A stretch of 64,000 nt of DNA from Chloracidobacterium sp. (GTDB lineage Bacteria; Acidobacteriota; Blastocatellia; Pyrinomonadales; Pyrinomonadaceae). The translations under genes and the position numbers were made by a program. The stretch spans positions 124,001 through 188,000 of the forward strand of contig JADJXP010000001.1 in the NCBI GenBank assembly GCA_016715795.1, read 5' to 3'. Below are positions 43,183 through 50,238 of the stretch, piece after piece (within the stretch, counting starts at the first letter, position 1; each line of letters begins with the position of its first letter). The notes below the pieces were generated by a model. It was not told the DNA's origin and did no database searches. It saw nothing but the letters and a program-made list of their open reading frames with translations.

Positions 43183-43704
43183 ATGAAGTATTCAACATTC
43201 GAAGACCTTCCTGTCTGGAAAGCGGCGATCGATTTTGCCGTGAGGGTCTTCGAATTCACGGAGAAAGTTGATTTCCGAGGTTTAGGAGATACCAAAAATC
43301 AACTTGAGCGGGCAGCCTTGTCGATCTCGAACAACATGGCCGAAGGATTTGAACGAGGCACAACGGCTGAATTGATAAACTTCCTCTACATCGCCCGCGG
43401 TTCTGCAGGTGAGTCCCGGTCCATGCTGCGGCTGTGCGAGCAGCAAAGCCGCTTCTCAGATCTCAGATCTGAAATTTCAAATTTGATCGGCAAAGCCGTC
43501 AATATCTCAAAACAACTGCACGGTTGGATAGACTCGCTGAAGAATTCGGATATCAAAGGTGTTAAATTCTACAACGAAAAAGAAAAGGCGCGACGGAGAC
43601 GGTCGAAAGAAGACGAAGAATTCGACCGCGAGATGGCCGAGTTCAAAGCGAGGCATGAAAATTGGCTGATCCGGCGGCAGACGGACCCGAACGCGATACT
43701 TTAA
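43183..43704 (+). CDS. four-helix-bundle protein (S23/23S rRNA intervening-sequence type)
   Basis: 173 residues. N-terminal FEDLPVWKAAIDFAVRVFEF and the family core QLERAALSISNNMAEGFERG mark the four-helix bundle (TIGR02436-like) family. Such proteins are often encoded in rRNA intervening sequences, but also as free genes; their role is unclear. The tail is highly charged (EKEKARRRRSKEDEEFDREM). Between helices 3 and 4 the peptide RFSDLRSEISNL is encoded by a copy of the upstream palindromic repeat. The stop overlaps ispG as TAATG. ATG at 43183 is chosen over an upstream TTG. Confidence 0.85.
   Translation: MKYSTFEDLPVWKAAIDFAVRVFEFTEKVDFRGLGDTKNQLERAALSISNNMAEGFERGTTAELINFLYIARGSAGESRSMLRLCEQQSRFSDLRSEISNLIGKAVNISKQLHGWIDSLKNSDIKGVKFYNEKEKARRRRSKEDEEFDREMAEFKARHENWLIRRQTDPNAIL
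43456..43487 (+). repeat. palindromic repeat copy inside the four-helix-bundle gene
   Basis: CAGATCTCAGATCTGAAATT runs on into TCAAATTTG. The 15-base word AAATTTCAAATTTGA is identical to 43140-43154, and AGATCTGAAATTT is also shared. In frame it adds residues of the SDLRSEISNL kind without a stop. Confidence 0.65.
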
Positions 43705-44813
43705 TGGGACGAAATACAAGAACAGTCAAGGTCCGTGACATCCATATCGGCGGTGGTGCACCCGTGGCTGTGCAGTCGATGACAAAGACTGACACGACCG
43801 ATGTTGACGGCACCATCAAGCAGATCGAGGAAATGGTCGAGGCAGGGTGTGAGATCGTTCGCATCGCCGTGCCCGATGACGACGCGGCGGCGGCGATGTA
43901 TGAGATCCGTAAACGCACCGAGGTGCCGATCGTTGCGGACATACATTTTCATTACAAGCTCGCCTTGAAAGCCCTTGACGCGGGCATCGACAAGCTTCGC
44001 ATCAATCCCGGCAACATCGGCTCGATCGACCGTGTTCGCGAGGTCGTGCGGGCAGCAGAGGCGAGGAAAGTGCCGATTCGCATTGGCGTGAATGGCGGTT
44101 CGCTCGAAAAGGACCTGCTCAAGAAATATGGCTCGGCGACGCCCGAGGCGATGGTCGAGAGTGGCATGCGGCACATCCGCATCCTTGAGGACCTCGGCTT
44201 TTCCGACACGATCATCTCATTGAAGGCGTCTGACGTTAACCGGATGGTCGCCGCCTATCGGCTGATGGCAGGAAAGGTCGATTATCCACTGCACCTGGGT
44301 GTGACCGAAGCCGGCACGCCGTTTGGCGGCACGATCAAATCGGCGATCGGCTTAGGCATCCTTCTGCACGAGGGCATCGGCGACACGATCCGCGTCTCGC
44401 TGGCCGCCGAGCCGCACGAGGAGGTTCGAGTCGCGTGGGAAATACTCAAATCTCTCGAACTCCGCAAACGAGGCGTAACCGTCGTCGCGTGTCCAACCTG
44501 CGGACGGCTCGATATCGACAACTTCGTCGAGATAGTAACCGAGGTCGAACGCCGCCTCGCTCATGTAGAAGAGCCGCTCCATCTATCGATCATGGGCTGC
44601 GCGGTAAATGGCCCCGGCGAAGCACACGACAGCCAGCTTGGCATCACATTCGGCCGCAATGTAGGGATGATATTCAAGGACGGCGTTCCGATGCGCCGTG
44701 TCGCCGGAGACGATATCGTGGAAGAGTTTGTCAAAGAGGTCGAACTGTTGCGCAAACAAGGTTCGAATGCCACGCCGGCGGCCGCCGAAAAACCGCTCGT
44801 CCAGATCACGTAA
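43704..44813 (+). CDS. ispG: 4-hydroxy-3-methylbut-2-enyl diphosphate synthase (flavodoxin/ferredoxin)
   Basis: 4Fe-4S enzyme of the MEP pathway making HMBPP from MEcPP. From the ATG at 43704 it has 369 residues and starts MGRNTRTVKVRDIHIGGGAP, followed by VAVQSMTKTDT. Cluster ligands are in VACPTCGRLDIDN and SIMGCAVNGPGEA. A longer frame from 43662 overlaps the previous gene and is rejected. The N-terminus overlaps the four-helix gene stop, so the two are coupled; it joins dxr in an isoprenoid run. Confidence 0.95.
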   Translation: MGRNTRTVKVRDIHIGGGAPVAVQSMTKTDTTDVDGTIKQIEEMVEAGCEIVRIAVPDDDAAAAMYEIRKRTEVPIVADIHFHYKLALKALDAGIDKLRINPGNIGSIDRVREVVRAAEARKVPIRIGVNGGSLEKDLLKKYGSATPEAMVESGMRHIRILEDLGFSDTIISLKASDVNRMVAAYRLMAGKVDYPLHLGVTEAGTPFGGTIKSAIGLGILLHEGIGDTIRVSLAAEPHEEVRVAWEILKSLELRKRGVTVVACPTCGRLDIDNFVEIVTEVERRLAHVEEPLHLSIMGCAVNGPGEAHDSQLGITFGRNVGMIFKDGVPMRRVAGDDIVEEFVKEVELLRKQGSNATPAAAEKPLVQIT

Positions 44814-44819
44814 AGACAG

Positions 44820-44898
44820 ATTCACCACAAAGATACGGAGGGCACAGAAAAGCCATCATTGTTCTGTTCTCAGTGCTCTCTGTGTCTCTGTGGTGAAT
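44820..44898. repeat. imperfect inverted repeat, CACCACAAAGA type
   Basis: ATTCACCACAAAGATACGGA at 44820 pairs imperfectly with the arm ending TCTGTGTCTCTGTGGTGAAT at 44898; matching continues inward through GGGCAC/GTGCTC. It fills the gap between ispG and the convergent DUF2752 gene and could form a long hairpin. Such CACAGAGACACAGAG palindromes are widespread between genes in environmental bacteria. Confidence 0.65.
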
Positions 44899-44901
44899 TT
44901 C

Positions 44902-45342
44902 CTATGGATAAAGGATCGTCAACGGCCACCACGGCAGGTTTCGCAGCACGCCAAAGACAAGGAGCACGATCACAAAGCCGGCCAGGAACTTCGGAGATGT
45001 TGGCCACATCGGCAGCCCGCGGCCGCGAATGGCCGTGAGCAGCAGCGATACTCCGACATAGCCAAATATCACCGCCCAGAACGGCACGAGCAGGTTAAAG
45101 TCGATCGCCGGAATGACATCGCCATGAAAGAGGGCGTGAAATCCTCGGGTGAGTCCACAGCCCGGGCAGGCAAAGCCGGTCATCGAATACAGTGGGCAGA
45201 GAGGAAAGAAAGTCGACTGGGCCGGATCGAATGCGGCAACATAGCCGGCTCCCACCGCACCGCCGAACACAGCCGCGCCCGCCGTCACGCGTTCGACCGT
45301 GGGCGATATGCCAAATCCAGGAAAATTCTCCTGCAGCTGCAT
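44902..45342 (-). CDS. DUF2752 membrane protein
   Basis: 146 residues with about three hydrophobic segments. The family signature GFACPGCGLTRGFHALFHGD is present near residues 66-85. Inner membrane, function unknown. It follows holB by 5 bases and probably is the last gene of that run. Confidence 0.85.
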   Translation of the reverse strand: MQLQENFPGFGISPTVERVTAGAAVFGGAVGAGYVAAFDPAQSTFFPLCPLYSMTGFACPGCGLTRGFHALFHGDVIPAIDFNLLVPFWAVIFGYVGVSLLLTAIRGRGLPMWPTSPKFLAGFVIVLLVFGVLRNLPWWPLTILYP

Positions 45343-45347
45343 CGTAT

Positions 45348-46391
45348 TCAGACTTTGCCGGCGGCCATGGCGGTAAATAATGCGTCCGTCGCAACGCGTC
45401 TATTGATATTCACCGACAAATTTCGCCTAAGCTCTTCAATATCCGCGAGCCATGACGCAAGGTCGGCGCGGCCGGAGCGTTCTGCCATCTCCGCAATGCC
45501 GATGGCGATATCGCCATTGACGATCTGCGACGCCTCGCCGCCGTACCGCAGCCTCCATACATCGTGAATGACCGATTCCAGAATATCAAGGTTTTCCTCA
45601 AATCGTTCCTTGTTCTTCGCGTCGTTCAGCCCCTCAGAGAAGCGGATCATCGCTGCGTTGTCACCGGCTGTGATCGCATTGCGAATGACATCGAGCATCT
45701 TGCTCCGTCGCTCGCGAAACTCCTCGACCTTGACCGCAAGTGCCCGTCCGACGCTGCCTCTCGACAGGCGGGCCGCGAGTCGTGCCTCATCAACCGGGAA
45801 AGCCCGATCCTCGACCAGGAACCGCTCGATCATCTCGGTCTCGACCGGAGCAAACCGAAGTATTTGGCAGCGTGAGCGAATGGTCGGCAGCAACGCATCA
45901 GGCCGGGAGGTCACGAGAAAGATGTATGACGTCGGCGCCGGTTCCTCGAGTGTCTTTAGGAGCGCATTCGATGCCGCATCATTCATCTTGTCAGCATCAT
46001 CAATGACAAAAAAGCGTACTTGCCCCTCGAAAGGCCTGAAGTTCGCTTCCGCCTCCAGATGGCGGACGGCATCAACGAGGATGTTCCGGTTGTATGGCAC
46101 CACGATGCCAACATCGGGATGCTTGCTAAAGATAACCCGCTTGTGAGCGTCTTTGTCATCCGGCTTGGGAAAGACGAACATCGGGATACGGGAACAGACG
46201 GGACAATTACCGCAGCCCTCGCCGGCCTCCGGCGTCTTGCATAGGAACGCCTTGGCGATCGCCAAGGCAAACTGCCGTTTACCGACCCCTTCGTCACCGG
46301 CAAAAAGCAGTGAATTCGGCAATCGCCCGGCACCCAGCAGCCGGTGCAAACGGAGTTTGGCCTGCTCATTCCCTATAAGGTCGCTAAACAT
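45348..46391 (-). CDS. holB: DNA polymerase III delta-prime subunit
   Basis: Clamp-loader subunit, 347 residues from the ATG at 46391, which begins MFSDLIGNEQAKLRLHRLLG. Walker A FAGDEGVGKRQFALAIA; zinc module C-x8-C-x2-C-x2-C (CKTPEAGEGCGNCPVC); FFVIDDADKMNDAASNALLK and sensor 1 IFLVTSRPDALLPTIRSRCQ. A longer frame to 46436 would run far into tmk. It overlaps the tmk stop by 8 bases, a common tmk-holB order. Confidence 0.92.
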   Translation of the reverse strand: MFSDLIGNEQAKLRLHRLLGAGRLPNSLLFAGDEGVGKRQFALAIAKAFLCKTPEAGEGCGNCPVCSRIPMFVFPKPDDKDAHKRVIFSKHPDVGIVVPYNRNILVDAVRHLEAEANFRPFEGQVRFFVIDDADKMNDAASNALLKTLEEPAPTSYIFLVTSRPDALLPTIRSRCQILRFAPVETEMIERFLVEDRAFPVDEARLAARLSRGSVGRALAVKVEEFRERRSKMLDVIRNAITAGDNAAMIRFSEGLNDAKNKERFEENLDILESVIHDVWRLRYGGEASQIVNGDIAIGIAEMAERSGRADLASWLADIEELRRNLSVNINRRVATDALFTAMAAGKV

Positions 46392-47016
46392 CGAGCATGG
46401 TGAGAACGACATTGGCCGCTCGTTCGTGGATCTCAACCGGCGTTCCTAAGGCGTCAACGACCTTGAAGCGGCCCGGTTCGCGTTCTGCAATGCCGAGATA
46501 GGCATCACGAACGCGAGAATAAAATTCGGCGGTCTCATCGTCCATGCGATTCCGCTTCGTATGGCCCTCGTCGCGGCCTGCCATCCTCACGATCGCTGTC
46601 TCGACCGGAATATCGAAGAACAAGGTCAGGTCCGGCCTCAGGCCGTCCGTCGCCAATTCGATCACCTGCTTGACCTTGTCCTCAGAAAAGCCGCGGCCTG
46701 CTCCCTGATACGCAAACGTGGCGTCAGCGTAGCGATCAGAGATGACGATCTTGCCCGCGGCCAGCGACGGCCTGATCAGCTGCTCGACATGCTGGGCACG
46801 GTCCGCGGCAAAGGACAGCAACTCCGCCATCGGAGCCACCGTCTCGGTCGTCTCAAGAAATGCCGCCCGCAATGCCACTCCCAACGGCGTGCCGCCCGGC
46901 TCACACGTTGTCACAACATCATAGGCGCGCTCGCGCACCGTAGCCGCCAGCATTCCCATCTGCGTGGATTTGCCGCTGCCGTCGATGCCCTCGAGCGTGA
47001 TAAATCTACCTTTCAA
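46384..47016 (-). CDS. tmk: thymidylate kinase
   Basis: Phosphorylates dTMP to dTDP. 210 residues. P-loop LEGIDGSGKSTQMGMLA at 8-24; DR-Y motif ISDRYADATFAYQGAGRG near 92; LTLFFDIPVETAI. ATGA overlap with the upstream hfq stop and 8-base overlap with holB. Confidence 0.95.
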   Translation of the reverse strand: MKGRFITLEGIDGSGKSTQMGMLAATVRERAYDVVTTCEPGGTPLGVALRAAFLETTETVAPMAELLSFAADRAQHVEQLIRPSLAAGKIVISDRYADATFAYQGAGRGFSEDKVKQVIELATDGLRPDLTLFFDIPVETAIVRMAGRDEGHTKRNRMDDETAEFYSRVRDAYLGIAEREPGRFKVVDALGTPVEIHERAANVVLTMLDV

Positions 47017-47249
47017 CTGGCCGGGGGCTCCGGAGCGGGGCGACGCTCGTGTGATATTGAGGAGATCGCGTGTTTGAATATCAGCACGTCAGGGCCGCCG
47101 ACATCGAGCAGGACCGAGAACTTATCAAAGCTCTTGATCCGCCCGGCGACCGTTGCGCCCTGAAGCAGATGGATCACGACATTGACCCGTTCGCGCCGGG
47201 CCGAGTTCAAAAAGGCATCCTGAATATTCTGGGCAGCCTGCTTTTCCAT
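47013..47249 (-). CDS. hfq: RNA chaperone Hfq
   Basis: 78 residues. Sm1: NIQDAFLNSARRERVNVVIH and LLQGATVAGRIKSFDKFSVL; Sm2: IFKHAISSI, where YKHAISTI is the E. coli form. The proline-rich tail is short. GGGAGGA precedes the ATG. It follows miaA, the conserved miaA-hfq order, but has its own promoter-like sequence at the end of miaA. Confidence 0.95.
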   Translation of the reverse strand: MEKQAAQNIQDAFLNSARRERVNVVIHLLQGATVAGRIKSFDKFSVLLDVGGPDVLIFKHAISSISHERRPAPEPPAS

Positions 47250-47281
47250 GGTCCTCCCTCAAATAGATTATTTTTTTGTCA

Positions 47282-47309
47282 ATTATAGCAGATTTGGCGG
47301 TCAGGACAA
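47282..47309 (-). promoter_or_regulatory. sigma70-type promoter of hfq
   Basis: On the minus strand TTGTCC (47304-47309), a 16-base spacer ending TGC, then TATAAT (47282-47287): an extended -10 promoter. The leader would be about 26 bases and carries the GGGAGGA ribosome site. The -35 lies within the last miaA codons. Confidence 0.6.
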
Positions 47310-48236
47310 TCGCTCTGCCTCGACGAGGCACTGAAGGCGTTCCCGCACAGCTTTGTCAGCCCCAAATCCATCCAGCCAATCGGCATCCGCCTCTCGCCTG
47401 AACCACGTCAATTGCCGCTTTGCATAATTGCGAACGTCCTGTTTTGACTGATCGACGGCTGACTCAAGGTCGCGTTCGCCCCGCAAATATTCGCACACGC
47501 GTCGATAGGCATGGGCCCCGAGTGCGTTGGTATCGTCTCTAACGCCTGCCGCACGCAATTGTTTCACTTCATCCACCAGCCCGGCAGCAAAATGAGCTTC
47601 GGTCCGTGCGTTGATCTTGTCGTAAAGCTCGTCGCGAGGCGGATTGAGCACGAAGAGCCGTATCCGCGACGCAAATTCGGGCGGTGCGGCCCGATGAGGC
47701 TGTTTTTCACTTATCCGTTCGCCTGTTTGGAAAAAGACCTCCAACGCACGTATCACGCGAACAAAATCCCGTGGTTCAAGCCTGTGAGCCGCGTCAACAT
47801 CAACGCGTTCCAGCATCTCGTGGAGATGCTCGGCCCCGTGCCGCTTCTGTATCTCACGCAGCCGCTCACGCAGCGTCGCGTCTGTCTTCGGACTGTCAAA
47901 CAGCGGCTGTCGCAGCGTTCTAAGATAGAAACCTGTGCCGCCGACAAGTATCGGCGTCGTCCCCCGCGATTCGACCTCAACTATTTTCGCCGCCGCATCT
48001 CGCGCCCAGTCCGCCGCAGTGTAATTGACTCGCGGATCGACGTAATCGATCAGGTGATGCGGCACGCCGCGTTTCTCTTCGTCGTTAGGCTTTGCGGTGG
48101 CTATCTTGATCCCTTGATATACCTGAACGGAATCAAAATTAATGACCTCACCGCCGAGATGCAGAGCCAGTTCAACCGCAAGGGCCGTCTTGCCCGAACA
48201 CGTTGGCCCGGCGATAGCGTAGATACGTTGGGACAC
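47301..48236 (-). CDS. miaA: tRNA dimethylallyltransferase
   Basis: Adds dimethylallyl to A37 of tRNAs reading U-starting codons. From a GTG at 48236 it has 311 residues, as usual, and begins SQRIYAIAGPTCSGKTALA with the P-loop. DSVQVYQGIKIATAKP and GGTGFYLRTLRQPLF are family motifs. A TTG-started frame from 48302 would overlap the small membrane gene entirely and adds non-family residues. The DMAPP substrate comes from the MEP pathway encoded at 40488-44813. Confidence 0.93.
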   Translation of the reverse strand: MSQRIYAIAGPTCSGKTALAVELALHLGGEVINFDSVQVYQGIKIATAKPNDEEKRGVPHHLIDYVDPRVNYTAADWARDAAAKIVEVESRGTTPILVGGTGFYLRTLRQPLFDSPKTDATLRERLREIQKRHGAEHLHEMLERVDVDAAHRLEPRDFVRVIRALEVFFQTGERISEKQPHRAAPPEFASRIRLFVLNPPRDELYDKINARTEAHFAAGLVDEVKQLRAAGVRDDTNALGAHAYRRVCEYLRGERDLESAVDQSKQDVRNYAKRQLTWFRREADADWLDGFGADKAVRERLQCLVEAERLS

Positions 48237-48246
48237 GAGTTTTAGA

Positions 48247-48345
48247 CTACCACGAAGGAAACACGAGGTATCGGGCAAAGCCGAGGGCCAAAACGAAGCC
48301 AAGAAAGACGAGAGCTCCGATAACCTGTTGCTTGGATAATCTCAT
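48247..48345 (-). CDS. 32-residue putative single-span membrane peptide
   Basis: A short frame not found by ordinary length limits: an ATG at 48345 overlapping the stop of the endonuclease-like gene as ATGA, running to a TAG at 48247, 10 bases before the miaA GTG. The peptide starts MRLSKQQVIGALVFLGFVLA and ends ARYLVFPSW; residues 8-29 would span a membrane with a basic N-terminus. The overlap and the tight fit argue for translation. A caution: its last codons (CCTTCGTGG region) resemble a dispersed repeat word. Function unknown. Confidence 0.55.
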   Translation of the reverse strand: MRLSKQQVIGALVFLGFVLALGFARYLVFPSW

Positions 48346-49178
48346 TTTGCGTCAAATAACAGTGCGGGATTTATCTTGAACTGCAGCATTTTGGCCGTCT
48401 CGCGGCCACCGTCGCCGCCCTTTCGCTGCATAGTGATACGGCCGATCTTTAGGTTGCCGGTGCGGGTGATCTCGATCTTGCCTTCGCCGTAGAATTTGAT
48501 CACGTCGTCTGTATTACGCAGCGTCCATTGCGTATTTACGGCCGGTTTGAACGCGACCATGAACCACGACGCGGCATGCGTCCCGTCACCCTTGAACAGG
48601 TCCGAAACGATCTCGTCTCGGTTGGTGGTAAAGAAATCTACAACAGCCTGTCTTGCCGCATCATCCAACTCGTTAAGATACATCCGTTTAGGATCACGGC
48701 CTGATCTCAACGGCGGCGTCTCGCCGACAAACAGCCTCAAGGCCGCAACGACGTCCGTCGGCATCCGCCACATCTTTGCATACGTCGCCAGCCACCGTTT
48801 ATCTATCTGATTAAAGCCATTCGGATTGCTCACGAGCTTGATCGAGATGCCCTCGACCTTTTCTCCGGCTTTTGTCTTTACACGGACCTCGACATCAGCC
48901 TTTTCACCATGCGGCTTGGCGGCGAGGACATTCTCAATTTTACTTAGGTCGTGATTCATCGCTGCAAGCCACTTCTTCGCGTCCTCATCCGTCTTCCAGC
49001 TATTGAACTTGTCCCGTATCTCGTCCTCATTCCGAAAGCCGCCTTTCGCCGTCCGCGAACCCAACTCCGTCGCATCGCCCTGATCTAAGCCACGCTCCGC
49101 CGCCTGGCCAAACGCGTGTCCGGCCAACAACAGCATGACTGCCAACGCCAGCAGCCCGATACGCTTGCGATCAATCAT
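48342..49178 (-). CDS. exported homologue of type II restriction endonuclease HinP1I
   Basis: 278 residues. The first 28 form a Sec signal peptide (MIDRKRIGLLALAVMLLLAG, then HAFGQ|A). From residue 38 on, the sequence follows R.HinP1I (247 residues, cuts G^CGC), as I recall that protein, nearly end to end: ELGSRTAKGGF, WKTDEDAKKWL, KLVSNPNGFNQIDKRWLA, GETPP, QRKGGDGGRETAKMLQFKIN, then PALLFD. The D...Q-x-K active site of HinP1I appears as D95 ... S112-I-K114, with Ser in place of Gln and a loop two residues shorter. No DNA methyltransferase is nearby. GGAG lies before the ATG, which overlaps the integrase stop by 8 bases. Activity is unproven. Confidence 0.85.
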   Translation of the reverse strand: MIDRKRIGLLALAVMLLLAGHAFGQAAERGLDQGDATELGSRTAKGGFRNEDEIRDKFNSWKTDEDAKKWLAAMNHDLSKIENVLAAKPHGEKADVEVRVKTKAGEKVEGISIKLVSNPNGFNQIDKRWLATYAKMWRMPTDVVAALRLFVGETPPLRSGRDPKRMYLNELDDAARQAVVDFFTTNRDEIVSDLFKGDGTHAASWFMVAFKPAVNTQWTLRNTDDVIKFYGEGKIEITRTGNLKIGRITMQRKGGDGGRETAKMLQFKINPALLFDAK

Positions 49179-50130
49179 CGAGCGGACTCCGGACGAAGTT
49201 TTTATTTTGCATCACGTGAGTATAGATCTGAGTGGTCCGCACATCCTTGTGGCCGAGAAGTTCCTGAACGGTGCGAATATCATAATGATCTTCGAGCAGA
49301 TGTGTTGCGAAACTGTGGCGAAAGGTATGACAATTTGCGTGTTTGTAGATCCGTAGTTTTTCGAGAGCCCGTTTTACAGCCTGCTGCGGAGTGCTTTCTG
49401 CGGTATGATGCCGCCTGACGACGCCATCCTCGCGCGTCGGTGAAAGCTTCGCGGAAGGAAACACGTACGTCCACGCAAACTCTTTATCGACTTTAGGGTA
49501 TTTGGCCTTTAGCGCGTACGGCAACAATACAGACCCGAATCCGTGCGACAGATCTTCTTCGTGAAGCAATTTTACGCGCTCCAAATGCCGCCGCAGATCT
49601 TCGCTGAGGGCTTTAGGCAACATTGTGGTTCTGTCTTTGGCACCTTTACCGTCACGCACGATGATCTGGCCCATTTCAAACTCGACATCCTTTACCCTTA
49701 GCCGCAGCGCCTCGCTCAGACGCAAACCGCTTCCGTATAGCAGACCAACGATCAACTTTGTCGGCCCTTCCAGCTCGTTAATAATGTCCTTTGCCTCTTT
49801 CGGCGTAAAAACCGTCGGCAGACGCGCGGGCCGTTTGGCGCGTAAAACGCCCTCAATGACCGGAAGTTCGATCTCTAAAACCTGCTTGTAAAGAAATAAG
49901 ATGGCGTTAAACGCCACGTTCTGAGTTGAAGCGGCAACATTCCTGTCCACGGCCAGATGTGTCAGATAGTCCCGCACCTCGGTCACGCCCATGTCTTTCG
50001 GATGTCTTTTATTGTGAAAAAGTATATACTCGCGAATATATCCAACATATGCCCGTTCTGTCTTGTGGCTCAGATGCCTAACCCGCATCACATTTCGAAC
50101 GCGGTCAAGTAATTTTGGCGGATCTGACAT
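49171..50130 (-). CDS. intI: integron integrase
   Basis: 319-residue tyrosine recombinase. Catalytic residues R137 (GSGLRLSEALRLR), H268 and R271 (CHTFRHSF), H294 (LLGHKDV) and Y303 (QIYTHV). Between the catalytic boxes is the extra stretch particular to IntI proteins (DLSHGFGSVLLPYALKAKYP, then FPSA), which separates it from XerC/D. It recombines attC cassettes at the attI next to its own start. The cassettes lie divergently upstream, the normal integron layout. Its 3' end overlaps the HinP1I-like gene. Confidence 0.93.
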   Translation of the reverse strand: MSDPPKLLDRVRNVMRVRHLSHKTERAYVGYIREYILFHNKRHPKDMGVTEVRDYLTHLAVDRNVAASTQNVAFNAILFLYKQVLEIELPVIEGVLRAKRPARLPTVFTPKEAKDIINELEGPTKLIVGLLYGSGLRLSEALRLRVKDVEFEMGQIIVRDGKGAKDRTTMLPKALSEDLRRHLERVKLLHEEDLSHGFGSVLLPYALKAKYPKVDKEFAWTYVFPSAKLSPTREDGVVRRHHTAESTPQQAVKRALEKLRIYKHANCHTFRHSFATHLLEDHYDIRTVQELLGHKDVRTTQIYTHVMQNKNFVRSPLDD

Positions 50131-50144
50131 AAGTTATTATGCTT

Positions 50145-50172
50145 GATAATACTTCGATTTTTGAGTATTATC
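50145..50172. promoter_or_regulatory. 9-bp perfect inverted repeat beside intI start
   Basis: GATAATACT at 50145-50153 and AGTATTATC at 50164-50172 with a 10-base spacer, 15 bases upstream of the intI ATG. Position suits an operator or part of the integrase promoter. It does not match the LexA boxes I know from proteobacteria or Firmicutes. Confidence 0.45.
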
Positions 50173-50195
50173 AATGGCGATGTTGTTAATCAATA

Positions 50196-50202
50196 GTTGG
50201 GT
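50196..50202 (+). other. attI core site
   Basis: GTTGGGT matches the GTTRRRY recombination core, located between the intI start and the first cassette gene. The following bases TGGCGCCA and CAAC pair with it into a small hairpin (GTTG/CAAC around a TGGC/GCCA palindrome). Confidence 0.65.
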
Positions 50203-50238
50203 GGCGCCACAACTAGGCCGTAGAATCGGATAGCACCT

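Noticed and set aside
44820..44898. CRISPR repeat
   Set aside because: Only one inverted pair, no regularly spaced direct repeats; no CRISPR array was seen anywhere in the window.
48342..49178. The endonuclease homologue as a complete restriction-modification system
   Set aside because: The only methyltransferases in the window (1986-3056 and prmA) are small-molecule or protein types without DNA methylase motifs.
50145..50172. Known LexA box
   Set aside because: Does not fit the CTGT-N8-ACAG or GAAC-N4-GTTC patterns, so it is listed only as an unassigned inverted repeat.
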